NCBI GenBank assembly: GCA_017643215.1
Contig: JAEPNV010000007.1
Location: forward strand, 62,001 to 126,000
From: Roseibium sp.
GTDB taxonomy: Bacteria; Pseudomonadota; Alphaproteobacteria; Rhizobiales; Stappiaceae
Direction: 5' to 3'
Length of the DNA: 64,000 nt
Each line of letters begins with the position of its first letter. Within the stretch, counting starts at the first letter, position 1. Below the pieces are notes generated by a model. It was not told where the DNA came from. It did no database searches and worked only from the letters and a program-made list of their open reading frames with translations. This document shows positions 44,475-53,026 of this stretch, piece by piece. Both the position numbers and the translations under genes were made by a program.

Positions 44475-45914
44475 TCAGCCCAAGCCGGCATCTTTCAGCT
44501 GACGGTCGATGCTGGCGGCCAATTGATCAAGGCCCTCGTCGACGGGCACTTCCTTGGCGACCATCTTCTGCAGCGTCGCCGCCCATTCCGTTGTCACATC
44601 AAAGAACAAGGGTTGGGCCGTGAACTTGATCGACGCGCCGGGAGCGGAAACGTCATGCATTTCCACGTAGCCCGGATAGCTCCCCGAAAGCCGTGCCCGG
44701 AAGTCGGCATCATCCCACACCGACTGACGCACGGGATTGACGAAGTCCATTTCGGCCGCACCGAACAATCCATGTTCAGGACCGGACGCCCACTGCATGA
44801 AGTACCAGGTCGCGTCGAGATCCTTGGAGAATTTCGACATGGCGAGCGACCAGATCCAGATGTTGGGTGTGGGTGCCCCGTTGCCGGAGGCCGCGAACGG
44901 CGCGTAGGCCAGTTTTCCGGCCATGGCGTTGTCGCCGCCATTCATGAAGTATCCGAGAATATCGGCGTCGTAGATCATCGCCGACTTGCCGGCGCCCAGA
45001 TCGGTCCCGACCTGATACCAGGTGTGCGTCGACCAGTCCGCGGCGCCAGAATCCTGGATCATTTTCACCCATTTGGCGTGAAAAGCCTTTGAACCGGCCG
45101 TGTTCATTGCCGCCGACAATTTGCCGTCGTCAGAGACATTCAGGTCAATCTCGCCCATATTGGCATAAGCCGACAGGAATCCTGGATGGATGGTTGCCCA
45201 CGACCGGGACCCACGCACGCCAATGCCGTAAATGCCGTCGTTGCCCGCCTGTGCCCTTGCCGCGGCTTCGATCATTTCGTCCATGTTGGTCGGGACGGCG
45301 GCGCCGGCCTTTTCCATCATGCCCGCGTTATAGGCCAGATTGTTCTGCTCATAGCCCCACGGGATGCACCACTGCTTGGCATCGTCCGATCCGAGTTCGC
45401 CGCCCGGGCGGCCGTTCCAAGCGCATGATTTCCGCACGCCTTCCAGCATGTCGGTCCAGTTGTAGCCCGGGTTCGTCTTGGACGAATCCTGGATCCATTC
45501 GTTGTGGTCGACGATCCAGCCGGCCGGCCCGTAGGTCCAGGTCATGTAGGCGCCGGTCATGAAGGCGTCGTATTCGCTCGAACGGGACGACAGTGCTGCC
45601 GTCACCTTGTCGAAGTAAACGTCTTCGGGGAACACATCGTAGCTGACGTCCATGCCGGTCAGCGCCTTGAAGTTGTCAAGGTTAGCGATCATGGCGTCGG
45701 TGTAAGGATGCTTGTTTAACAGCAGCTTGATGCCCTTGCCGGAGTGTTTCTTCCAGTCGAAATCGGCGGCCAGAGCCTGCGTCTGCATCATGTTAAAAAG
45801 CGTGCCGGCCGTTGCGCCGGTAACGCCCAGCGCGGCCAGGCCGCGGATTAGGCCCCGCCGGCTGAGTTGGCCGCGTTGCCACGCGCTGATGAGGTCCTTT
45901 TGCTTTTCGTACAT
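44475..45914 (-). CDS. Tat-type solute-binding protein of the polyol importer
   Basis: Periplasmic receptor of 479 residues. The N-terminus LSRRGLIRGLAALGVTGATAG is a twin-arginine signal, ending near ALA-A (about residue 49). The mature protein has the cluster 1 features (LDNFKALTGMDVSYDVFPEDVYFDKVTAALSS; ADILGYFMNGGDNAMAGKLAYAP; TWYFMQWASGPEHG). GGGAGGAG precedes the ATG. It resembles the polyol-binding proteins of rhizobial tetritol/pentitol loci, but ligand identity is inference from the operon. It is the second gene of the operon, 33 bp after the regulator. Confidence 0.9.
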   Translation of the reverse strand: MYEKQKDLISAWQRGQLSRRGLIRGLAALGVTGATAGTLFNMMQTQALAADFDWKKHSGKGIKLLLNKHPYTDAMIANLDNFKALTGMDVSYDVFPEDVYFDKVTAALSSRSSEYDAFMTGAYMTWTYGPAGWIVDHNEWIQDSSKTNPGYNWTDMLEGVRKSCAWNGRPGGELGSDDAKQWCIPWGYEQNNLAYNAGMMEKAGAAVPTNMDEMIEAAARAQAGNDGIYGIGVRGSRSWATIHPGFLSAYANMGEIDLNVSDDGKLSAAMNTAGSKAFHAKWVKMIQDSGAADWSTHTWYQVGTDLGAGKSAMIYDADILGYFMNGGDNAMAGKLAYAPFAASGNGAPTPNIWIWSLAMSKFSKDLDATWYFMQWASGPEHGLFGAAEMDFVNPVRQSVWDDADFRARLSGSYPGYVEMHDVSAPGASIKFTAQPLFFDVTTEWAATLQKMVAKEVPVDEGLDQLAASIDRQLKDAGLG

Positions 45915-45947
45915 GCTGCTCCTCCCTATCGCCCACAGATTGTGGAG

Positions 45948-46937
45948 TTATGGTGCCTCCGTGGCATCAAGCTCATGGACAAGACTGCGAGCGGTCGCCT
46001 CATCCAAAAGCAGTCCGGACAGAAGCTTGCTGCGCAGGACAGCCCGGATAGCATCGCGTTTATCGTCTCCCCCTGCGATCGCCACCACTTCCTTGTCCCT
46101 CAAGGCTTCAAGCTCAAGTGCCATGACCCGGTCATTCAGCGGCGTCTCCATGATGCTGCCGCTTTCATCTATGAACTGGCCGAGGACTTCGGCCTGGGCG
46201 CCGTGCTCTTGAAGCCAGGTCGTCAGCTCCGAACCGGCAATCGACCTGAGCGAGGCGGCGTGACCGGTCTTCACCTCACCAATCCCGACGAACGCGATCG
46301 TCGCCTCGCGCATCAGCCTGATCGTTCCGGTCATGCCCGATTGCGCGTTCAACACCGCCTTGTCCTCTGGCTTGTCGACAAACAGCGGCACTGGCATGAG
46401 ATAGGCTTCAGCGCCTGTCTTGCGCGCCAACCCGTGGATGACGTCGTATGGATTGGCCGCGAAGGAGCGTGTCAGCCCGCCCAGCATCGAGACAATCCGC
46501 ACAGCCTTGGCCGCGCAGCGTGCCATGGCTTCGACCGAGGCGGCAATTGTGCGTCCGTGGCTGACACCGATCACCGAATGCGCGCCTGAGCTGACCGTGT
46601 TTGAAAGCCATTCGCCACCGATCACGCTGAGCGTCCGAAGCGGGAGCGGCCCCTCCTCCGGCACGCTCATGGCGACGCGGCACATCTTCAGCCCGTACGC
46701 TTCCATCAGACGCGTTTCGAGCGCGACGCAATCGGACGGCTGCAAGTCCACCGACACCCGCACGAGGCCAAGCTTCTGGGCGCGGGCAATTTGCCGGTGC
46801 GCGCGGGTCACCGGGACGTTCAGGCGTTTCGCCACTTCGCTTTGCGTCAGGCCGCCCACGAAATGCAGCCAGGCAGCCCGAGCAGCCATGTCCAGGTCGA
46901 GGACACTGTCGACGGCGGCCGTTTCCTTCACGTTCAA
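45948..46937 (-). CDS. SorC/DeoR-type sugar-binding transcriptional regulator (EryD-like)
   Basis: Regulator of 329 residues. An N-terminal helix-turn-helix (LTQSEVAKRLNVPVTRAHRQIARAQKLGLV, about residues 30-60) is followed by the SorC sugar-binding domain (VIGVSHGRTIAASVEAM; VSMLGGLTRSFAANPYDVIHGLA; GIGEVKTG; VVAIAGGDDKRDAIRAVLRS), which senses phosphorylated sugars. It opens the polyol operon and so probably controls its own transcription. Two matching 15-bp half-symmetric sites lie 18-50 bp before its start codon. EryD of ery loci belongs to the same family. Confidence 0.92.
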   Translation of the reverse strand: MNVKETAAVDSVLDLDMAARAAWLHFVGGLTQSEVAKRLNVPVTRAHRQIARAQKLGLVRVSVDLQPSDCVALETRLMEAYGLKMCRVAMSVPEEGPLPLRTLSVIGGEWLSNTVSSGAHSVIGVSHGRTIAASVEAMARCAAKAVRIVSMLGGLTRSFAANPYDVIHGLARKTGAEAYLMPVPLFVDKPEDKAVLNAQSGMTGTIRLMREATIAFVGIGEVKTGHAASLRSIAGSELTTWLQEHGAQAEVLGQFIDESGSIMETPLNDRVMALELEALRDKEVVAIAGGDDKRDAIRAVLRSKLLSGLLLDEATARSLVHELDATEAP

Positions 46938-46954
46938 ACGCCACTCCTGAATCT

Positions 46955-46987
46955 TGAATTATATTTCATTACTGAATTTTTTTTCAT
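46955..46987. promoter_or_regulatory. Tandem TGAAT-N5-TTCAT operator of the SorC regulator
   Basis: TGAATTATATTTCAT (46955-46969) and TGAATTTTTTTTCAT (46973-46987) differ at only two positions, are spaced by 18 bp, and are each half-palindromic (TGAA...TTCA). They begin 18 bp upstream of the regulator ATG, overlapping where the operon promoter must be. An extra TGAAT lies at 46948. This fits cooperative binding by a tetrameric SorC protein, which is inference. Confidence 0.6.
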
Positions 46988-47420
46988 ATCGCTTTTTTTG
47001 TCAATGAGAATCGCCGAAGGAACGTGGTGCGATGCAGCGGTGTCAAGGGAGCAAGTGGTTCGCACTTGCGGCAGCGATCCGGGGCTCCAACCGGTTAGAC
47101 CTCGCCCAACATCTGGCCAGACCTCAGATTTCATTGCTCCCGTTTTGGAAAGCCCTTTCGCGCCGCGCCGCAGCGAAATTCGACGGCCGTGATCACCTGA
47201 AAGCGCAAGACTCATCCCCAAGAGCCGCGATCGCGTGCAGTCATTTCGGGCTGATACCGGTCGACGAAGCCGGTTGGCAGGCGCGGATTGTTTGGACCAC
47301 GGGTTGGTGGCATGTGGCACGCCATGGTCCGCCTCCCTCGCCAAGAGAGCGGTCTAAGACGTGCGGCGGCCCCTCGCGAAAGCCCCTCTGAAATGCCGCC
47401 CTTTTCCGTCAAAACAAAAT

Positions 47421-47438
47421 AATCCAAACGTTTGTATT
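47421..47438. promoter_or_regulatory. LacI-type operator before the CUT2 importer operon
   Basis: AATCCAAACGTTTGTATT is an 18-bp palindrome with one mismatched pair, centred 82 bp upstream of the binding-protein ATG. It differs by a single base from the perfect palindrome at 60563-60580 beside the LacI regulator gene, so the same regulator probably binds both. Central CG and flanking AAA/TTT are typical of LacI-family sites. Confidence 0.7.
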
Positions 47439-47510
47439 GATGTTTTTCAGCCATTCTGGTGTTCTAGGTGAAGCCATTTGTCGAGGTGGCTCACATTGGG
47501 AGGAAGAGCG

Positions 47511-48557
47511 ATGATCGACGCACGCAAAACGGGCGTGACGACGCGCCTTGGGCTGACCGCCGTTGCTGTCCTATTAAGCGCAATAATCGCGTCAACGAGC
47601 CTTGTCACAGCGCAAGACGCCTGTTTGGGGACCGCCGAGGCACTCCATTTGACCGATGCGCAAAAGGCAGATCTGAAAAGCCGAAATCTCAGGTTCGGAT
47701 TTCTCACCAACAACATTTCCGACGACTTCAGCCGCACGCTTGTGAAGGGCGGCGAGGACTACGCCGCGGAGGTGGGAGTCGAGCTGATCGTGAATTCGGC
47801 GGATTTCGATGCCAACACCCAGTTGTCCCAGTTCGACGCCCTGGTTCAGCAGCAGGTTGACGGCATCTTTCTCACAGCCGTTGACGCCGGGTCGATTGGT
47901 CAAGCCGTGCGCCGGGCCAATACAGCCGATATCCCTGTATTCATCGTGGGCGGCGCGCCGGCACGCGGCGACGTAATATCGGTGATGAATGCCTCCTCCT
48001 ATCAGGGCTCCTACGACGCCGGCATTGCGCTGATGGACAAAATCGGCACGTCGAACGCCAAAATCGCCGTGCTCGGGATCCCGTTTGCCCTGCAAACCAT
48101 CCGCGATCGGGAAAAGGGCATTCTTGATGCGATCGGGGCGCGCGGCGGTCAGTTGATATCCATGCAATCCGACTTCAGTCAGGACACGCTCCTGCAATTG
48201 GCCACCAATGTCATTCAGGCCAACGAAGACCTTGCCGGAATATTTGCGACGTGGAGCCTGGCGGTGAATGCGGCGACCGAGGCGGTCAAGCAGTCCGGCC
48301 GGGACATTCCAATCGCAGGCTATGATTCAGAGGCACCGGGTTATGCCGAACTCGCCAGCGGATCGACCCCGATTGTGGCCTTGTCCGGCCAGCAGGCGGC
48401 TGTTCAGGGCCGGGCCGCGATCGAAGGATTGGCGCAGGCGATCTTCGGGGCGACGTTGTGCGAGGAGATCATCACGCCCAACCTTCTCGTCACCGCCGAC
48501 AACCACAAGGACATGTGGCCTGTCCAATATCCCGGCACACCAGCACCTTGGGAATAA
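47511..48557 (+). CDS. Periplasmic sugar-binding protein, CUT2/RbsB type
   Basis: Type I periplasmic binding protein of 348 residues for a monosaccharide-like ligand. A Sec signal peptide (LGLTAVAVLLSAIIASTSLVTAQ) is followed by FGFLTNNISDDFSRTLVKGGEDYAAEVGVEL, ALVQQQVDGIFLTAVDAGSIGQAV, and AATEAVKQSGRDIPIAGYDSE, which match the RbsB/LacI fold. ATG 47511 has GGGAGGAAG upstream; the longer open frame starts too far out. It opens an operon of binding protein, double ATPase, two permeases and lactonase. Confidence 0.92.
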   Translation: MIDARKTGVTTRLGLTAVAVLLSAIIASTSLVTAQDACLGTAEALHLTDAQKADLKSRNLRFGFLTNNISDDFSRTLVKGGEDYAAEVGVELIVNSADFDANTQLSQFDALVQQQVDGIFLTAVDAGSIGQAVRRANTADIPVFIVGGAPARGDVISVMNASSYQGSYDAGIALMDKIGTSNAKIAVLGIPFALQTIRDREKGILDAIGARGGQLISMQSDFSQDTLLQLATNVIQANEDLAGIFATWSLAVNAATEAVKQSGRDIPIAGYDSEAPGYAELASGSTPIVALSGQQAAVQGRAAIEGLAQAIFGATLCEEIITPNLLVTADNHKDMWPVQYPGTPAPWE

Positions 48558-48588
48558 GACCGGCAAAAACAGCCAACACCAATTGGAC

Positions 48589-48617
48589 GGAGACTGGCCG
48601 CCATTCGGCCGGTCTCC
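48589..48617 (+). terminator. Intercistronic hairpin after the CUT2 binding-protein gene
   Basis: A 12-bp stem with one G-T pair and a CCATT loop (arms 48589-48600 and 48606-48617) starts 31 bp after the binding-protein stop and ends 12 bp before the ATPase ATG. No T-run follows. It is likely an RNA-stability or attenuation element; it may also sequester part of the ATPase ribosome site. Confidence 0.55.
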
Positions 48618-48629
48618 GGAGTCGGGCCC

Positions 48630-50138
48630 ATGACCGAATCCCTTGAACTCCACGCGGTTTCCAAGCGGTTTCCAGGCGTTCTGGCGCTGGATGGCGTGTC
48701 GTTGCGGGTCCTGCCCGGCGAGGTTCACGCCGTCATGGGGGAAAACGGGGCCGGCAAATCCACGCTTATGAAGATCGCGGCCGGGATCCACACACCCGAC
48801 AGCGGCTCCATTGTTTTGGATGGACAGTCCCTCACCTTCCGCGGGCCACATGATGCGGCTCTTGCGGGCATCAGCACCGTCTTCCAGGAATTGACGGTTC
48901 TGGAAAACAGGGACGTGGCGCACAACGTCATGGTTGGCCGGGAGCCGGTCCGCATGGGCGGGCTGCTCGTTGACCGAAAGAGCCTTTACCGCCAAGCGCA
49001 GGCCGTGCTCGACCGGCTGGGCATTGATCTTTCGGCCGAAACGCCGGTTGCAAGTCTTTCTGCCGGCGAGCGTCAGATGATCGAGATTGCGCGGGCTTGC
49101 GCGGTCAATCCCAAAGTGTTGATCCTGGATGAGCCGACTTCATCCCTTGGACGGGAGGAAGAACTGGTCTTGTTCGCGCTGATCGACCGGTTGCGCGGCC
49201 AGGGGACTTCCATCATCTACATCACGCATCGCATGTCCGAAGTGTTCCAACTGGCCGACAGGATCACGGTCTTGCGCGACGGCCGTCGGGTTGCCACCGG
49301 TCCGACCGGAGACTTTTCCAAGGACAGTCTCATTAAGGCGATGGTCGGAAGGGATGTCCCCGAGCGCCGGCATGGTGTCACCGTGGACAATCTGCCGATC
49401 GCGCTTGAGGCCGCGGACCTTGGACGCCGCGGCCATGTGAAGAACGCGACGTTCACGCTTCATGCCGGCGAGGTTCTGGGCGTGGCCGGCCTCATGGGTG
49501 CTGGACGAACGGAACTGGCCCGTCTTCTGGCCGGGATCGACCGTCCTGACCATGGCCACATGCGTTTGTTCGGCGAGGAGTTTGCGCCATCCGGTGTAAA
49601 GGACGCCGCGGCCCGGGGCGTGGCATACGTTTCCGAAGATCGCAAGCAGCTCGGCCTGCTTTTGTCGCTCACTGTCGCCGATAACATCGCCTTGCCAGCG
49701 CTTCGGCGATTTTCGGGATTAGCCGGACTTTTGTCCTTCACGAAGCTGCGTGCGTTTGCGCGCAAATGGATGGAAGAGCTGAGCGTCAAGGCCAAGACCC
49801 CGGATACGGTGGTCAACACGCTGTCCGGTGGCAACCAGCAAAAGGTTGTTCTTGCAAAATGGTTGTCGACCGAGCCCCGTGTGCTTCTTCTCGATGAGCC
49901 GACGCGCGGGGTCGATGTCGGCGCAAAAGCGGAAATCCACCAGCGCATCCGCAATCTGGCGGACAGCGGCGTGGCGGTCCTGGCGATCTCCTCCGAATTG
50001 CCGGAGATTCTGGCGATTTCAGACCGGGTCCTGGTGATGGCACAAGGCAGGATCGCCGGCATCGTCAACGCGGAAGACGCGACGGAAGAAAGCCTGCTGG
50101 AGCTTGCATTTTCCGAAATGGGGGCGGATGCAGCGTGA
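48630..50138 (+). CDS. Double-domain sugar ABC ATPase, RbsA/XylG type
   Basis: Fused pair of nucleotide-binding domains, 502 residues. Domain 1 has Walker A GENGAGKST, signature SLSAGERQMIEIARA and LILDEPTSSL; domain 2 has a modified Walker A GLMGAGRTELARLL, signature TLSGGNQQKVVLAKWL and LLLDEPTRGVDVGAK. This mix of a canonical and a weakened site is normal in CUT2 ATPases. It serves both permeases of the operon. Confidence 0.95.
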   Translation: MTESLELHAVSKRFPGVLALDGVSLRVLPGEVHAVMGENGAGKSTLMKIAAGIHTPDSGSIVLDGQSLTFRGPHDAALAGISTVFQELTVLENRDVAHNVMVGREPVRMGGLLVDRKSLYRQAQAVLDRLGIDLSAETPVASLSAGERQMIEIARACAVNPKVLILDEPTSSLGREEELVLFALIDRLRGQGTSIIYITHRMSEVFQLADRITVLRDGRRVATGPTGDFSKDSLIKAMVGRDVPERRHGVTVDNLPIALEAADLGRRGHVKNATFTLHAGEVLGVAGLMGAGRTELARLLAGIDRPDHGHMRLFGEEFAPSGVKDAAARGVAYVSEDRKQLGLLLSLTVADNIALPALRRFSGLAGLLSFTKLRAFARKWMEELSVKAKTPDTVVNTLSGGNQQKVVLAKWLSTEPRVLLLDEPTRGVDVGAKAEIHQRIRNLADSGVAVLAISSELPEILAISDRVLVMAQGRIAGIVNAEDATEESLLELAFSEMGADAA

Positions 50139-51106
50139 CGATGGCGCAAGAAACAGCTCGCACGCACGGTCTGGCGCAATGGGTTCGCGACCTTCTGCCC
50201 TATGCGGGGCTGGTCTTACTCATCGTGTATTTCTCCTTTGCCAGCGACTTCTTCTTCAACCTGCGCAATTTCGAGAGACTGGCAACGGATTCCGCCACAC
50301 TGATCCTCGTCGCGCTTGGCATGACGCTGGTGATCCTTGTTGCGGAAATCGACCTTTCCGTCGGTGCTGTGGTGGCACTTTTGTCGGTCGTGGTCGCGCA
50401 GGCGATGGCCGCCGGGATTCCCTGGCATTTGTCTGTCTTATTGATCCTGTGCCTGTCCGTGCTCATTGGCGCGTTCAATGGCGTGATCACGGTCATCGGA
50501 CAAATTCCGTCCTTCATTGTCACGCTCGGCACCATGGCCATCGCGACCGGGGCCGCTTTTGTTTTTACAGGCTCAATCTCGGTTCCGATTGCTGACGACA
50601 CCTTCTTGGACCTGTTTTATTCCGACACCGTTTGGGGCATTCCGGTCCCGCTCTTGATCGTGATTATCGCGTTTGCCGGGTCTTTGCTCCAACTGCAACG
50701 CACCGCCTTTGGCCGCGAACTGTTTGCCATCGGTACCAATATCGAGGCGGCACGGCTGTCCGGCGTCGCTGTCAAGCGCAACAAGATCGCGGTCTTTGCG
50801 ATCATGGGCTTCCTTGTCGGCTGGGCATCCGTCTTGAGCGCCTCGCGGCTTGGCAGCGGTGCGCCGGGATCAAGCCCGGCGCTGACGCTCGATGCGATTG
50901 CCGCGGTGATCATCGGCGGGGCAAGCCTTTTTGGCGGCAAGGCATCGATCCTGCGCGCGCTGCTCGGCGCCCTGCTGATCGCCGTTTTGAACAACGGAAT
51001 GGTGCTTCTCAACATCAACGTCGATTCCCAGTACATCGTGAAGGGGCTGATCATTCTGCTTGCGGTCGTCCTAGAACGGATCGCGGCGCGCGAGGTGGCC
51101 CGATGA
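50135..51106 (+). CDS. CUT2 sugar ABC permease (RbsC type) 1
   Basis: Membrane permease of 323 residues with about eight to ten hydrophobic segments. LVILVAEIDLSVGAVVALLSVVVA and GIPWHLSVLLILCLSVLIGAFNGVI are family marks, as is FAIGTNIEAARLSGV. GTG 50135 overlaps the ATPase stop by 4 bp; ATG 50141 is an alternative start. It partners with the next permease. Confidence 0.93.
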   Translation: MTMAQETARTHGLAQWVRDLLPYAGLVLLIVYFSFASDFFFNLRNFERLATDSATLILVALGMTLVILVAEIDLSVGAVVALLSVVVAQAMAAGIPWHLSVLLILCLSVLIGAFNGVITVIGQIPSFIVTLGTMAIATGAAFVFTGSISVPIADDTFLDLFYSDTVWGIPVPLLIVIIAFAGSLLQLQRTAFGRELFAIGTNIEAARLSGVAVKRNKIAVFAIMGFLVGWASVLSASRLGSGAPGSSPALTLDAIAAVIIGGASLFGGKASILRALLGALLIAVLNNGMVLLNINVDSQYIVKGLIILLAVVLERIAAREVAR

Positions 51107-52077
51107 CCTCGCCGACCGCTGAACTCGAACGACGCGCACGGCTACGCCGCGCGATGATCGCAACCTCCGGAATTTACATCGCATTCGCGGTTTTGGTGGT
51201 TGCCTTGGCCATGATCAGTCCGGCCTTCCGCTCGCCGGACAATCTGGTCAACATCGGCCGGCAAGTGGCGATCCTCGGCATCGCCTCTTCCGCCATGACA
51301 TTTGTCATCATCCTGGGTGAGATCGATCTGTCGGTCGGCGCGGTCGCGTCAGTTTCAGGGGTGATCACGGCGCTGGCCCTGAGCGCCGGCATTGGACCGC
51401 TCGCCATACCCGTCGGCCTGGCGGTCGGAGCCGGCTTCGGCCTCTTGAACGGCCTGCTGATCGTCTATGTCGCCGTGCCGTCTTTCATCGCCACGCTGGT
51501 CAGCTTTTTCATCGCGCAAGGCCTTGCGCTCACGCTGACCACCGGCCAGACGATATTGTTTGCCGCAGACGGGTTCCGGCTCCTGTTCGCCACCGGATCG
51601 GTTTTGGGCTTCAGCAGCGCGTTCATTTGGCTGGTCCTCGTCTTTGGCCTTATGGGCTGGCTGCTCGCCCGGACCCGGTTCGGCGCCCATCTTTATGCAA
51701 TCGGCGGAAGCCAAGACAACGCGCGCATGCTGGGACTGGCGGTGGACCGGATGAAGATCGTGATCTTCACCCTTGCCGGCGCGCTGATGGGCCTGGTCGG
51801 CATGATCCTGATCGCCAGGATCGGCAACGCACGGGCCGATGGCGCCATCGGCCTGGAATTCGACGCCATCGCCGCCGTTGTGCTGGGCGGAACCGCTCTT
51901 GGTGGCGGTTATGGGTCGATCCTTCGAACCATCGTCGGTGTGATGCTGATTGGCGTGATGAACAATGGCCTTGCGATCCTGAATGTCGATTTTAACACCC
52001 AGCAGATCATCAAGGGCGTTCTGGTGATCGCGGTCGTCCTCGTCGATCGATGGGCGCGCAACATCAAGATGAACTGA
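51103..52077 (+). CDS. CUT2 sugar ABC permease (RbsC type) 2
   Basis: Second permease, 324 residues, related to the first (FVIILGEIDLSVGAVASVSGVITAL; YAIGGSQDNARMLGLAV; VLGGTALGGGYGSI). Two non-identical permeases in one CUT2 operon imply a heterodimeric channel. ATG 51103 overlaps the previous stop (ATGA); a much longer open frame upstream is only a shadow of permease 1. Confidence 0.93.
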   Translation: MTSPTAELERRARLRRAMIATSGIYIAFAVLVVALAMISPAFRSPDNLVNIGRQVAILGIASSAMTFVIILGEIDLSVGAVASVSGVITALALSAGIGPLAIPVGLAVGAGFGLLNGLLIVYVAVPSFIATLVSFFIAQGLALTLTTGQTILFAADGFRLLFATGSVLGFSSAFIWLVLVFGLMGWLLARTRFGAHLYAIGGSQDNARMLGLAVDRMKIVIFTLAGALMGLVGMILIARIGNARADGAIGLEFDAIAAVVLGGTALGGGYGSILRTIVGVMLIGVMNNGLAILNVDFNTQQIIKGVLVIAVVLVDRWARNIKMN

Positions 52078-52092
52078 AATCTGGGGGATCAC

Positions 52093-52989
52093 ATGGTGCA
52101 TACACATCCGGTGGCCGGCGGTGTCGAACGCATTGCAACCGGCTTGGCGTTCACCGAAGGCCCCTGTTGGCTCGCCGAGCATGACACACTGCTTTTCACG
52201 GATATTCCCGGCAACACGATCCAGGCCTGGAGCGCGGCAGGCGGGCTTCGCACCTGGTCTAAAAATGCCCATTTCTCCATCGGCCTGACGCGGGATCTGA
52301 CCGGACGCGTCATTGCCTGCGAGCACTCGACAAGGGCCCTTTCGGCGCTTTGGGTCGAGCCGGACGGCACATGCGGCCGCCGGGATATCCTGGCATCATC
52401 GATTGGCGATCAGGTGCTGAACTCGACCAACGACGTGATTTGCACATCGGGCGGCACGATCCTGTTCACCGATCCGCCCTTTGGGGTCCGCGCCGAAGAC
52501 AGCCAGCTCCACGGATACCAGCAGGCAATGGAATTGCCGGAATGTTATGTTCTTGCTGTCGGGCCGGCGCCTGACGCGCCACGGATCATCATTGAGGGCA
52601 TTTACCGGCCGAACGGCCTGTGTTTGTCGCCTGACGAGAAGACGCTTTATGTCAGCGACTCCTCGGAAATCCATCACAAGGTGATCGCGTTCGGTGTGGG
52701 GACCGATTGGACCGTGAGTAACCGGCGGGATTTCGCCGTGATACCGGTCGGCGTTCCCGATGGCATGCGTGTCGACGCGGAGGGCAATCTCTGGGTTGGC
52801 GGCGGCGATGGGATCTACATTTACGCGCCGAATGGCGGCCAGATTGCCCATGTCCCGGTGCCCGAGATGGTCACCAATCTGGAATTCGGCGGCGATGATT
52901 TTTGTGATGTCTACATCACCGCGGTGTCCTCGCTCTACCGGGTCCGGTCGGCTATTCCCGGCGGGCGCAAGATGCGGCCCAGCATCTGA
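52093..52989 (+). CDS. SMP-30/gluconolactonase-family lactonase
   Basis: Six-bladed beta-propeller, 298 residues, that hydrolyses sugar lactones with a divalent metal. Metal residues are in AFTEGPCWL (Glu), LNSTNDVI (Asn/Asp), RPNGLCLSPDEKTLYVSDS (Asn, Asp) and DGMRVDAEGNLWVGGG (Asp). No signal peptide, so cytoplasmic. GGGGGATCAC precedes the ATG. It ends the CUT2 operon; together with the SDR of the neighbouring operon it could carry a sugar to a lactone to an acid, a pairing inferred from the shared operator. Confidence 0.9.
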   Translation: MVHTHPVAGGVERIATGLAFTEGPCWLAEHDTLLFTDIPGNTIQAWSAAGGLRTWSKNAHFSIGLTRDLTGRVIACEHSTRALSALWVEPDGTCGRRDILASSIGDQVLNSTNDVICTSGGTILFTDPPFGVRAEDSQLHGYQQAMELPECYVLAVGPAPDAPRIIIEGIYRPNGLCLSPDEKTLYVSDSSEIHHKVIAFGVGTDWTVSNRRDFAVIPVGVPDGMRVDAEGNLWVGGGDGIYIYAPNGGQIAHVPVPEMVTNLEFGGDDFCDVYITAVSSLYRVRSAIPGGRKMRPSI

Positions 52990-53026
52990 CGAAACGTAAG
53001 TTCCGAACGATTGCCCACCCTTGCGG

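Larger units (their letters stand above)
46938..47510. promoter_or_regulatory. Divergent control region between two sugar operons
   Basis: This region of 573 bp holds no supported gene. It carries the tandem sites of the SorC regulator at its left end and a LacI-type operator at 47421-47438 at its right end. The middle, about 47000-47400, is GC-rich with only shadow frames. Confidence 0.6.

Noticed and set aside
46934-47344. 136-residue minus-strand frame in the divergent control region
   Set aside because: It covers the tandem operator, has no family resemblance and competes with promoters on both sides.
50632-51102. N-terminal extension of CUT2 permease 2
   Set aside because: It is a shadow of permease 1; ATG 51103 overlaps the previous stop and matches the family start.
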